Source: Paramarasmius palmivorus
Taxonomy: Eukaryota > Basidiomycota > Agaricomycetes > Agaricales > Marasmiaceae
Assembly (NCBI GenBank): GCA_037176845.1
Contig: JAYKXP010000163.1
Coordinates: 1 to 64,000 of the forward strand
Reading direction: 5' to 3'
DNA length: 64,000 nucleotides
Shown here piece by piece: positions 1 through 10,000 of the stretch. Numbering within the stretch: position 1 is the stretch's first letter; every line of letters begins with the position of its first letter. A program made the position numbers and the translations under genes. The notes below the pieces were generated by a model. The model was not told where the DNA came from. It did not search any database and worked only from the letters and a program-made list of their open reading frames with translations.

Positions 1-34
1 AGAACACGTTCACTCACAAGTTGGTTGTAGCAGA

Positions 35-940
35 TCACTTGCTTTCCTCGGACAACCTGAAATGAGGGTGATCATTAGGTCTGTCAATGATCTTTTTGAA
101 TAACGGATCAGAGTTATAGAACGTTCGTAGATCCTGCATGAACAGCTTATCGGCCTCAAAATCAGTGCGAAGATTCGGACCTTTTGCCCGTGAATCGAGG
201 ATGGTCGGATTCACGGTAGGCGGGACTGTGTATTCAGGTAGGTCTGGTTCCCTTGATGCTTCAAGTTCCTCAGCCTCAATATCTCGAGGTTCTCTAGCAT
301 CTTTTGCTTCTCGGGTCGCGCGGAAGTGCTCTAACATGTCGGCAATTTCCTCCTTACGTCCCAGAGGTAAGTCTTCACAAAGTTTATCAATGCGAGCATC
401 GGCACTGACGTATTCACTCGGTGAATGTTTCTCATCCCAGGTATCGGATTCATAGTACCTAGACAAGATGTCGGCCACTCGATTTGACACACCCTTAACA
501 TACGTGATGTCAAAATCAAATCGTGATAGGTATTCCATCCAGCGCATCTGACGGCTGGACAGTTTCTTCTGCGTCTTGAAGAACTCAAGCGCTTGATGGT
601 CGGTGACTACGTGTATTCGATAGCCGATCAATTTATCTTCCCATTTTAGTAACGCCTCAAGTATCGCGAGGGTTTCTGTTTCGAACACGCGATAATTTCG
701 TTGCGCATCGGTAAATTTCTTGGACATGAAGCCTGCGGGACGACAGGTTTGCCAAGTGGGTCCTTGTCCGTACATTGCGCCTATACCAGACACTGACGCA
801 TCGCATATTACCCAGATAGGATCCGGGTTCTTTGGATCGATGGGCTTTAGGATAGGTGTTCGGCAACACAGATCCTTAATGTGTTGAAAGCAGACATCGT
901 GAATTGGACGCCAAAAGAAAGGTTGATTATTCTTTGACAT
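35..940 (-). pseudogene. RT connection and RNase H domain of the Gypsy element
   Basis: A 301-codon open stretch continuing the same pol. The N-terminal part carries the RT thumb/connection signature (FFWRPIHDVCFQHIKDLC). The RNase H domain follows with its acidic residues in order: Asp in ICDASVSGIGA, Glu in FETETLAIL, Asp in VVTDHQALEFF and Asp in NRVADILSRY. After RNase H there is a charged Glu/Arg-rich linker toward the integrase. The frame stops at 35-37, where related elements would be expected to read on, suggesting another break. The first Met is simply the first in the frame and not a true start. Confidence 0.85.
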
Positions 941-2120
941 TTCTGATAGAGGTGTCGTATACCGGGACGAAATCGTAGAAAGGGGAGAGTAATTTAACTA
1001 TCCCGAACTTCTGTACTCAGTATGCGAGAACTCGCCATATCTGATTTTTTTCCAATTTATTCATCTTCGCGTGAATCCTGCGTCGTCTATCTTGTGACCG
1101 AGGCAGTCTAATACCTTGGCATACAACTCAACTTTAGATGCCCTTCAGTACAGCTGTTGCTCTCGAAGACGCTCAAATACTAGGCGTAAGTGTTTCTCAT
1201 GATCCTCGATTGAGTTACTGAACACGAAGATATCATCAAGGTAGACATGTACACAAACTCCAATCAAATCACGGAAAAGGATTCATTTTCCTGAAACGTC
1301 GTAAGGTGCATGTCGGTATCCCGTGCTGCTAACATTGGCAGACAAAGGTACCATATGTGTTGAAAATGCAGTCTTTGGAACGTCCTCAGGAACCACGCGG
1401 ACTTGTTCATATGCATCCGAAAGATCTATTTTTGATCTGTACTTCGCCGCTGCAACTTGCATGCGAACTCGATCTTGGTCAGGTAGGGGTGTAACATCTT
1501 TTACCTGTGTTATCGTTACGCTCACGACAGTCTACAGTCGTTCGCAGTTTCCCATCCTTTTTCGGGATGCATAGCATGGGAGCTGCTTGAGGGACCGTCG
1601 TTGGCTCCCACCACCCAGCTCGCATGTACCGATCAAGCTTCTCAGCTAACTGAGGGCGTAGCGAGTCTGGGCACCGAGGCATATAGTAACGGTACCTCTT
1701 GTTGGCATCAATAAGGGGTATCGTATGATTTATTGATCGAAGTGGCGGTAACTTTTCAGGTACGCCATTCATTATATCGGCATATTCCTCTAGCCAACGC
1801 TCCCGTAGGTTAGGGATGTCAGCCTCTGTATATTTTATATGCTCATGTTCACGTTGAGCATTTAGTCGTTCAACTGAATTGTCCAGGGAACTTTGGATGA
1901 GTTCTTTTACCAAATCATCCATAGTTGTGGAATCTCGATGCGTAACGGCGCTATCGATCATCATCAACAAATCTTCGAGCTTTAGTTCTATAGGTAAGTT
2001 ATGGTTTAATTTTTGAAGTTTAATAGATTTTTCTTCTTCACTCGATGTCTCAATACTTGGGGCTTGAGACCATGCTGGTTCTGCGACGTCGGAACGAGCA
2101 TTTTGACTACTACCATGTAG
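941..2120 (-). pseudogene. reverse transcriptase domain of the Gypsy element, frameshifted
   Basis: Directly after the gag TGA the same frame stays open to 1479 and encodes the pol linker and RT N-terminus, including PMLCIPKKDGKLRTTVDCRERN. Near 1502 one base appears to be gained (AACACAGGTAAAA), which moves the RT to another frame, seen at 1283-1525 with KIDLSDAYEQVR. More shifts and stops follow before the catalytic YLDDIFVFS segment near 1215-1240, and another stop lies near 1150. The RT cannot be made as one chain from this copy. The order of RT motifs is otherwise normal for Ty3/Gypsy. Confidence 0.85.
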
Positions 2121-5100
2121 TCAGTTATTTTGTTTCAGTTCTGCCTGAGGTACAGGTGTTTTCTTGACACCGTACTTGTTAGGCCGTGCTCGGACTTCGA
2201 TTTCTTCGTTGTCCTTGAGCTGTATGTTGTCAGATTGGACTCGTTTAGCTGCACGGCGAGCCAATTCTGTCAATTCCTCCCCTTCTGAAAGGGTCGGAAT
2301 CGTCTGACCTTTCACTCGGATAGTGTCGGTTCCGAAGTCGAGTACGATCCCATGACGGCGCATGAACACAGTGCCTACCACAGCATCGTATCGATCGATG
2401 TTGGCTATGTCGAAGTAGTCCCGAGATTCAATGGGAGTCTTCGAACCTGGAATCTTGTATTTGGCGGTGCACCCGTAAGTAATACGTGATCTGCTACCCT
2501 TTGTTCCCAACTGAAGAGTCACAGGACTCTCCAGGCGGTATAACTTCAGCTTTGCTGTACGTGCAAAGTCGGGGCTAACAGCATCAGCTGTACTACCACT
2601 GTCGAAAAGAACAAACGCACGGACACCATCAATTTCAATCCATGCGGCGAGGCATCTATTTTCGGATGCCTTGCGTCTAGGGCGTTTTCCCACATTCGGA
2701 GCTTTTACTCGTTTCGGCTCTAATGTGGCGGTAACACTGCCATCTTTGTTCACATTCATGGTGCGTAAGTATTCTGGAAAATCCAGATTGTAAACTTCGG
2801 ATTCATCATCTGACTCTTCACAGGAGTAGTATGATGTGGCGGACTCATACTCAACGTCCGAGCCCATTCTCGCGAGGCGCTCAGGGTACGTCCCGAGAGT
2901 ATATTCCTCAACATCAGATTCATACTCTGAATCTGCATAGGCCATGCCAAAACGCTCAGACCCTTCATCATCACTGGTGTATTGAGATCCACCATAGGGT
3001 TCAGGTGAGCTAGATCTGGATTCTTCACCCGTAGGTGCTGTGTCTGATCGATCATCAACATATCTTGACCAGATATCGTCGTCAGTTGGCGAATCACCGT
3101 TGCTTTGAGCTGATTCGCCACTGGATTGGTTAGCTGATGGGTCATCTACCTCCAGTATGCGGCAGAGACGGTTAACGCCGTCATTATCAACCATGGTGAA
3201 GACCTGTCCAGGTCTTACTGGTTCACGGTTGGACGTACCCGAGGCATTGTTCGGGTAGTCTGGTTTGACGAAAGGTTTGTTACGTCCGTCCTTTCTATCA
3301 TACTTAGGTTTAAACTCATTTTTATTGTTTGAGGAGTTTGATTTATAGGTGAAGCGTGGTGTATCCTCATGCGAATTTTTCGAATGAGGTTTCACACTGT
3401 ACCTACGCCCGTCTACGACCTGTAGGCGTTTTGGTGAGCCAGATCGTCTGTAATCACCATTTTGTTTTGATTTTCTTCGCTCTCTAGATCTGGACCGAGA
3501 ACGAGTTCGGGAACGTCGACGCCGTGCTCTTTCCAACTGAGCGCGAGCTTCTGCATAGTAGCGGCCAAAGCGGTCGTTACGTTCACAAGCTATGCCTGCT
3601 TGCATGATGTCATTCACGGTTGACCTCTCAGCGTTAACGCCGTGAATTTTGGTCATGTCCATGGCCATACTAGGAGGTAGCGTCAATAGCAGGCGCTTTT
3701 TGAAGGAGTAAACATCGGGAGGTATGGGCATACTCCTCGCGTATCGCTTCATAGTACTGAATAATCCTTCTATACCTCCAGATTTTGTGTAGGTTACTGA
3801 CTCTAACTTTTCAGCAACCTTGGTAATAGAAGCATCGTGAATAAAGCGGCGATATAGACCGCTTACCACTTGCATAAAGGTCCACCGACCTTTCAAGGGA
3901 TCATCGCGATCAAAGTCGTCGGGGATTCTCTCGACAACTTCAACGTACCATTGGCGCGCTGCCCCTTTAAGGAACGCCGCGAGCGTGTTGCTACGCTGAA
4001 GATCTACCGAAGTAAGCACATAAGATCTTCGGGATTTACTCCATCTAACTTCGGGTCCACACAAGTCGGCTGTATTTTGCCAGCGTACTTGGTCTCGAAT
4101 AAAGTTTTCGAAGACGGTAAAGTCATCCTCGCCACTGTACAGGCCAGGTTTAGGTATGTTAGCTAATAATGTTTTTTGTACATTATTATTACGTCCCTTC
4201 GTCGATGGGCAATGAAGGTATGACACAATTAAATCTTCGAATGTTTTGAACGCGGCTCGAAGCAGTTCCTCGTCACTTTGTGGCGTGGGATCATAGGTAT
4301 ATACTTGTTTTTCATTGAAGGTTGGGTCGGCTGATGAAAACCGAGTTCGTCCAAATACACTGGGTTTCTCTCCCTGTGGATTTGGTGATTTTGTTGATCT
4401 TGGAGCTCTATCTTGTTGCTCCTGTAGATCGTCTTCATTTTCCGATTGACTCGGTGTTCCCGACGAGTCAGGACCATTGTCGGGATCACTGTCTCTTGGA
4501 GGGTCACCATCATCACTGGGTGGTCCCTGATTCTGACGATTTGAAGGCCTAGTAAACTTCCTTCTGTTGTCAGTGGGGTGGCGACCACCTGATTTCTGCG
4601 GTGGCGTTTTCTTTTGAGGTTGTTTAGGCTTGTCTGCCTTGTCCTTGTCCGGATCACCCTCCTTGTGGGGCGGCGCGTCATCCTCGACCGGTGTACTATG
4701 GTTTGACGACGATTTCTGAGGGCGACGTTGCTGTACAGGGTCATCCTCTGAGAAGGGTTCAGGATAGATAGATCGTTGAACGGCGATCTCAATATCCTCA
4801 ATCGGTCGAGCCGGTTGTTTGATCTTCGGGTGTCGTATGTGATAAACCATGTCATTTTCATCCATGTACACTCCCTGGTCTTCAATCAAGGTCGTACTGT
4901 GTGTGAGTAGATCCTGATCTCGTAGGGTCTGCAACACGAATCTTCTCCGTAAGTCAGCGTGATACGCCTGGACACGGGATTGGGTAATCTGGGATATGTT
5001 TGTCCCGGTAGACAATGGACTTTGAGAGCGAGTCTCTCTCGTTTTAGTGCCATGCTCAGGGCGCTGTTCATCATCTTGCGCAGACTGAGTATTCGAGAAA

Positions 5101-5432
5101 CGACGAAAACCGTGCAAGGGAATTGGGCCTTTCCCCCTCTTATTCGCAGTGTTATTCATCTCGGATATCACGTCGTCGAATGAGGCATATGTACCTGGCT
5201 CATTTTCTTCTCCAAACAGGCTATCAGGACGTTGATATCCCTTGGTCGTTTGGTAAGAACCGTCATTGGAGTAAGCCTTATCAGATGGTGATTTACTCCT
5301 ATGCGGCGTTTCGAACTCGTTGTCTGAATCTTGTCCTCCGATACTGGGAGGATTTTTCGGAAGCTGTGTGCTACTTCCTGATGGTGCATTACCCATCGCC
5401 TTAGCTCTTGCGCGGGATGTGGTAGTTGCCAT
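2121..5432 (-). CDS. retrotransposon Gag-protease polyprotein
   Basis: An uninterrupted 1103-codon frame. Residues 1 to about 340 are a hydrophilic, low-complexity region rich in Ser, Pro, Asp and Lys. A capsid-like helical region follows (about residues 380-620). Near residue 637 is an Arg-Ser basic tract that could bind RNA; I see no CCHC zinc knuckle. A Ser/Asp/Glu-rich linker follows, then a retropepsin-like aspartyl protease around residue 940 with the active-site motif LFDSGSTAD. The frame ends in TGA at 2121-2123; pol continues in exactly the same frame beyond it. The ATG at 5432 is the first in the frame after the LTR leader. Known role of such proteins: particle assembly and polyprotein processing. 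Confidence 0.85.
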   Translation of the reverse strand: MATTTSRARAKAMGNAPSGSSTQLPKNPPSIGGQDSDNEFETPHRSKSPSDKAYSNDGSYQTTKGYQRPDSLFGEENEPGTYASFDDVISEMNNTANKRGKGPIPLHGFRRFSNTQSAQDDEQRPEHGTKTRETRSQSPLSTGTNISQITQSRVQAYHADLRRRFVLQTLRDQDLLTHSTTLIEDQGVYMDENDMVYHIRHPKIKQPARPIEDIEIAVQRSIYPEPFSEDDPVQQRRPQKSSSNHSTPVEDDAPPHKEGDPDKDKADKPKQPQKKTPPQKSGGRHPTDNRRKFTRPSNRQNQGPPSDDGDPPRDSDPDNGPDSSGTPSQSENEDDLQEQQDRAPRSTKSPNPQGEKPSVFGRTRFSSADPTFNEKQVYTYDPTPQSDEELLRAAFKTFEDLIVSYLHCPSTKGRNNNVQKTLLANIPKPGLYSGEDDFTVFENFIRDQVRWQNTADLCGPEVRWSKSRRSYVLTSVDLQRSNTLAAFLKGAARQWYVEVVERIPDDFDRDDPLKGRWTFMQVVSGLYRRFIHDASITKVAEKLESVTYTKSGGIEGLFSTMKRYARSMPIPPDVYSFKKRLLLTLPPSMAMDMTKIHGVNAERSTVNDIMQAGIACERNDRFGRYYAEARAQLERARRRRSRTRSRSRSRERRKSKQNGDYRRSGSPKRLQVVDGRRYSVKPHSKNSHEDTPRFTYKSNSSNNKNEFKPKYDRKDGRNKPFVKPDYPNNASGTSNREPVRPGQVFTMVDNDGVNRLCRILEVDDPSANQSSGESAQSNGDSPTDDDIWSRYVDDRSDTAPTGEESRSSSPEPYGGSQYTSDDEGSERFGMAYADSEYESDVEEYTLGTYPERLARMGSDVEYESATSYYSCEESDDESEVYNLDFPEYLRTMNVNKDGSVTATLEPKRVKAPNVGKRPRRKASENRCLAAWIEIDGVRAFVLFDSGSTADAVSPDFARTAKLKLYRLESPVTLQLGTKGSRSRITYGCTAKYKIPGSKTPIESRDYFDIANIDRYDAVVGTVFMRRHGIVLDFGTDTIRVKGQTIPTLSEGEELTELARRAAKRVQSDNIQLKDNEEIEVRARPNKYGVKKTPVPQAELKQNN

Positions 5433-5640
5433 CGGTGTTCTGTTTCGCTCGGAGAACGGGGAAGGCTCAGTCCCGTGGTATGGGAGTTGAACTGAAGCTG
5501 CGGATGCGAGCTTGGTTGTCGTTCGGGTGTGTTTCCTCGCCGTTGTGATTACTTCAACGGTAAGGAATTTTTATAGGTATAATCTAGCTTAGTTGCTGCT
5601 GTAGGTACTACTGTAGACAACAACTGCGGTCTAAAAAATG

Positions 5641-5880
5641 TGTAAGGCGGGTACTTAGCCTTGATCTAATCTCAATAACCTTCAAGCCTCGACGTAGACC
5701 AAACAGGGTTTTATATTGCCCTTAGGTAGGTAAACCTACAGGTATACGCTAAGACTAGATGAAGGTAGGAAAGAGAAAGATAGAGAATTTGAAATAGAGC
5801 GAGTGATTGATATACGAATTGGGTGTGAATGATATACCATAAAAGTAAGTTGTGATATAAAAGGAAGGCGGCGCCTTACA
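5641..5880 (-). repeat. putative 5' LTR, 240 bp
   Basis: The segment begins TGTAAGGCG and ends CGCCTTACA, so it has TG...CA termini inside a perfect 9-bp terminal inverted repeat, and it lies 208 bp upstream of the gag start. On the minus strand it contains a TATAAA-like box near 5713 and another A/T box near 5855, either of which could set the transcript start. A canonical tRNA primer-binding site beginning TGG is not seen directly after the internal end at 5641. The second LTR is off the window, so the boundaries rest only on the terminal repeat and on position. Confidence 0.6.
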
Positions 5881-7150
5881 TTGCTCTTCGCATAAAGCGG
5901 CAACCACTCACGTTGTAGTCATCAGCATTAATCAACTTCTGCGCCGTCGACCGCTGTTGGTTAGTTGGACATCCATAGTTAACATCGTCGGTGTCCAATT
6001 CGGCATGTGTTGGCTGTGAACGTGAACATGAGTACTGGGCCCAATAACATGAGTACGAGGACGAACCTCATGCAAAGTAGTCCCACCGCGAATATTCTTG
6101 CTATTAACTGTAGTCCCTCCTCAGAGCGCTCGGTTATCCCGGGCCACTTCGTCAAAGAAGATATCGCAGTAGTAGATCTATCGACCCCCAGCATCAGTTA
6201 TCAACCACATCTACTAGGAAAAGGTGAGATACTTGCATCAGTCGTAGCAATAACAGTGTACATAAGCAATAACGTTTCCATCACATAGATCCAACTCGTT
6301 TTCACAGCTCAACCTTCCTCCATCATTTCAGTACGATTCAAGGAAACGCAGAAAAGAAACGGGAGCGTACACACGACCGCTATCGTTCTCGGCTCTCACA
6401 CCATTAACAACCTCAAGCACCGCACTAGCGCTGTTGCTACCGAAATAAGCAGTGAATAGGTTATCACTCGCGCCGTTGTCGGAGATGTAATCAGATGCGA
6501 GGGTGGCTAGTTCCCTGTTTTCTTAGTAGCTACCGGGAGTCGTAGTCAGATTCATCAAGAGAAAGAGGAAAAGAAAGAGTAAATGCACACCTAGAGACAA
6601 TGAAATCCAACGGCACAGAATCCGTGCATGTACGTGTAGCGCGTTTGAGTGCATTCCTTCTCGGTACGAGGTTACTAGTCGTGGCCTATACTTCGCCGTC
6701 TTTCAATGTGTCGAATGCGGGACCGTGTAGTTCTGATGTCAAGTCAAGTAGTCGAATATAGACTCCGAAGAAGTATCAGTCAGCATCAGAATCGGATACA
6801 CCTTCAGTTCTTAACTCCAGACGTAGTGCTACATCCTTATGGTCCCAATCACTGCACTGCAACGGTGGCGAACTTGAAGGTGATGTAAGCTACTGTAATA
6901 GGTCAGGCCCCGAAGTGGGTTCAGAATCTGCACCCTGGAAAACTCCAGGGAGAAATTCGAGTCTAAGAATCAGACCTATACACCATGATACGTCGTAGGA
7001 ATACATTTTGACCCTGCACAGAATTCTCGGCAACTCCTGAGAAAAATTATCGGATACCGCAAAACTCACAATGCATCTTAAAGAGATCTCACAGCCGCCG
7101 ACCGACGCCTACCGACACTAACCGACTCGGATTACGAACGCAGTCTTGAA
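5881..7150. other. no recognisable gene
   Basis: Between the LTR and the KDZ remnant there is no frame with recognisable coding character. A short imperfect direct repeat (AACATGAGTAC twice) lies at 6026-6057. Around 7100-7125 there is a CCGAC-rich run. A target-site duplication for the retrotransposon cannot be checked because its other end is missing. Confidence 0.6.
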
Positions 7151-7154
7151 TATT

Positions 7155-8837
7155 GGGGATATTCAACAGTGGACGTAGCTCCAGGTGACGCCCTCCTGAA
7201 GAAATTGATCAGAGGGATATCAAATCTGGTTATTTATACCCGCGCTTTTACAGCCTTGACGGCGGCTCTTCAACACAAACACGCCGATGAAATGAAGTCA
7301 TGGGAACGTCATGTGGTTGAATGGGAGAACGATCGACGTGATGATTGTCCATATGAAATGAATCAGCCGTCGGTTTCTGGTAAGGAAATTGATATTCGGA
7401 GTACAAGCCAGTGACTAATCAAATTAGATTCATTCCCTAATGTCAAGAGAAGCTTAGCTGAAGAAGAAAAGGAGAGAGAGAAGAAGGAAGGCTCTCCTGC
7501 AATGTGGACATTCAGTGGCATGATAGTCGATGGGCTTAGTATTGAGGAGGCACAGTGAGCTCGCTTCACACATTATATCATCAGACTCTGACAGTTGCGG
7601 AACAGGCGATCAATTTCAGCTCTTACCACGCAAGGAGAGCTCACCGTCTATCAAGAAACCATAGTAGAGGAGCGCCGAACCTTGCTCTGGAAGCGGATAC
7701 GACGTTTCCGTGATGGACAACTTCAACTTATGGAGTTTCTGAAGGCGAAGGTCGAGTCTATTCCAGACAACCTCGAAGCCGAATCAATCCCACTTCTACT
7801 TCCGAGTGGTCTAGATAAAAGCACTCGCGATAATCACCTTTCAACGATAACCATCAACATGGAGCTCCGACTTCGTAACGCCCAATGTTTCGATGCACTT
7901 GCGGAGGTCCGGAGCTCTCTGCAAGCTAGAACCTTGGCGTACCAACATTCCACGGCAGAAGCACCGTCGCAGAAAGTATATACACGGTTGAACACGCTGC
8001 GATCGCAGATTGAGGCAGATCTAACGGCGAGTATTCAGAAATACCATACTGCACGGACTGCACTTCTGGAACTGAAAGGTCCTGGAGCTTGGGAGAAAGT
8101 GTTACGTGTATTGAAACGGGAAGATATACGGGGCATTGGAGAACGGGTCATGAGAGATAATGAAGAAGCGGACTTCCGGAAGGCTCAGAGACGAGCAGGG
8201 GTATCTCCCAAAGATATCGAGGCTATACTAGGTGGCAAGACGACATCACTTCCTCTTATCTTTGTGGATCCGACACTCCCATGTGATCCTGGTAAGAGAG
8301 AAACGATTTCCTGGGTACATTACACATTTGCAGACACCGCGAGTACCAGTCAAAACCCAGCTGAATTGGTGAATTCTACAGAACTACAAGAAAGTATGTG
8401 TTTGTTCATAGACTCATAAGTACCAACTAATTTCATGTTAAGGTTTGCGTGTCGAATGGCTCAAAGCACGAGCACGAGCTCGGCGTGCTAGGGAAGAGGT
8501 TCTACTTGTTGATGAGGAAATGCGACGCGCCATTCAATATTGTCAATGGCAATCGTCGTGGTGGAAGGCACAGATTGGGTTACGGGAAAACCTATTGCCA
8601 TGGATCCAAGAAGGCTTGTGCAGCTATGCATGGGAACAATCAGCTGCGGAGACCCACCGTGCTCAGACGTGGGAGGTGCGACTTGACGGTGTGCGTCGGC
8701 GAGCAAGAGCCGTTCGGGAATGGATTGACAATCCCAAGAAAGATCTCGAAGAACTGCTCAAGAACCTACCACAAATCGAAGTCGAGGTACATGTTGACGA
8801 TGACAAGGAGGACTCGGACGATGATGGAGATTGCTGA
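7155..8837 (+). pseudogene. KDZ transposase, degenerate C-terminal part
   Basis: Four blocks in order match the C-terminal half of Kyakuja-Dileera-Zisupton transposases as I know the family. Block 7160-7380 holds SWERHVVEWENDRR. Block 7440-7556 holds FSGMIVDGLSIEEAQ, corresponding to the usual GLELEEQQ segment. Block 7595-8393 holds IVEERRTLLWKRI and ALLELKGPGAWEKVLRVL. Block 8443-8837 holds LRVEWLKARARARRAREEV and an acidic tail. The last two join cleanly through a 49-bp intron (8394-8442). The first joins do not keep frame and a TGA interrupts at about 7557, and the catalytic N-terminal half with its Cys-cluster domains is missing. I read it as a dead fragment; a heavily spliced live gene is unlikely. 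Function of the intact family: DNA transposition. Confidence 0.8.
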
Positions 8838-10000
8838 TTCTATGTTGTAAATATGATTACTTACATGTCTAAACGACGCAGGTAATGGACTGCATCTGAT
8901 AAGCTCAATGAGTAGTGGGACATTCGGATTGTAGTGCAAGTCAGGACTCGAGGTATCTGAACAGACGTCTTCGTGATATTTGATATTGGAGCTGGGAGCG
9001 CCGGTCTGAAAAGACGGTATCAGGGGTTTGTTGGAAAGGAATCAGGCTGATGGTGCATCTGAAAAGAAAGGGAAGTCAGGAACGATTGACTCTGACGTTT
9101 CTGAAAAGACTTTGATAATGCGTCTAAGCAAAAAGGCACAGTGCGAATAACGTACCATGCCGCAAACACAGCGCCTTTCGTCTCTCGCCTTTCTCTCCAT
9201 CATAGTCCGATGTCGTCTGGGGTATTCTTGTGTCGTCGAGATCAGATCCTCTCGCGAATATGTATTCGGGAGTGGTACCCGTGATATGTCGGACAACGCT
9301 CAGGCTGTCTGAAAAGACGGATTAGTAGATTGTGCATCTGATTAGAAGGAAATAAGTACATGACGTAGGCTCGACAGTGTCTGAAAAGACTCCGACAGTG
9401 AGGCGAATAACGTACCGTGTCCCAAAAATAGTAATTTCCTCTCTCTCGCCTTTCTCTCCGTCGTAGTCCGGTATCGTCCTAGATGTCGTCTTGTATGCCT
9501 TAGGGCATTCTAATTTCTCCTCTTGTGTCGATCAAATAGTAAGAGTAGGCAATAATATCCTGTGATATGTCGGATGGTACCGTCTTAAAAGACCCGTGTT
9601 TCTAATTAGAAGGGAATACATGACGTACCGAGGTTTGTCTGAAAAGATAGCTACCTAATTGCGTCTGAAATCTGTACCCATCATGTGATTGGACCGTCTT
9701 TTCAGACACATTTGCCGCCATACCATGCATCCCCTTTCTATTCCTATGCTCCTTCCTTCTTGTTCACAGCTACTAGCCTCAGAATATCAATCATTACAGG
9801 TTTCGAGAGCATGGCTAAAGGTATGGCAAAGGGAGGGAAAGTAATACCAAAATGGTATGTCGCCCGACCCCGGAAACCAGTGTCTGATCAGAGTCCAGAC
9901 GGATAACGCTTAGGGCGAGCGTCGTCCAATCATGAGGACCCGTCTGAAAGACGGATGCCTAGGATACCAAGGCATTCTTTTCAGAGGCCTACATGGACTC
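8838..10000. repeat. cluster of GTCTGAAAAGAC-type repeats with a partial tandem duplication
   Basis: The motif GTCTGAAAAGAC or a close variant occurs at about 9004, 9055, 9098, 9307, 9379, 9571 and 9636, and as its complement GTCTTTTCAGAC near 9693. It has 4-bp inverted ends (GTCT...AGAC). A segment at 9143-9221 (CGAATAACGTACC, CTCTCGCCTTTCTCTCC, TAGTCCG) recurs at 9403-9481, so about 260 bp has been duplicated and has diverged. No coding frame is supported. A related copy of the end of this block lies at 52430-52555. Confidence 0.7.

Larger units (their letters stand above)
1..5880 (-). mobile_element. Ty3/Gypsy-type LTR retrotransposon, 5' two-thirds
   Basis: Read on the minus strand, the element runs LTR (5880-5641), leader, gag-protease (5432-2121), then reverse transcriptase and RNase H down to the window edge. 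Order and motifs (DSG protease, RT core with YLDD, RNase H acidic residues) are those of Ty3/Gypsy elements. Integrase and the 3' LTR are outside the window, so the age of the insertion cannot be read from LTR divergence. Gag-protease and RNase H frames are open, but the RT segment carries frameshifts and stops. The copy is therefore probably dead while keeping most of its coding length. Confidence 0.9.

Noticed and set aside
138..455. Plus-strand open frame, 105 codons
   Set aside because: It is the antisense shadow of the RNase H/pol frame, which has clear catalytic motifs.
4229..4885. Second minus-strand frame of 218 codons
   Set aside because: It overlaps gag in another phase; composition follows from the low-complexity gag sequence and no protein motif is visible.
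8449..8850. Plus-strand frame of 133 codons over the KDZ C-terminus
   Set aside because: The other phase encodes the conserved LRVEWLKAR segment and joins the upstream exon; this one is a shadow.
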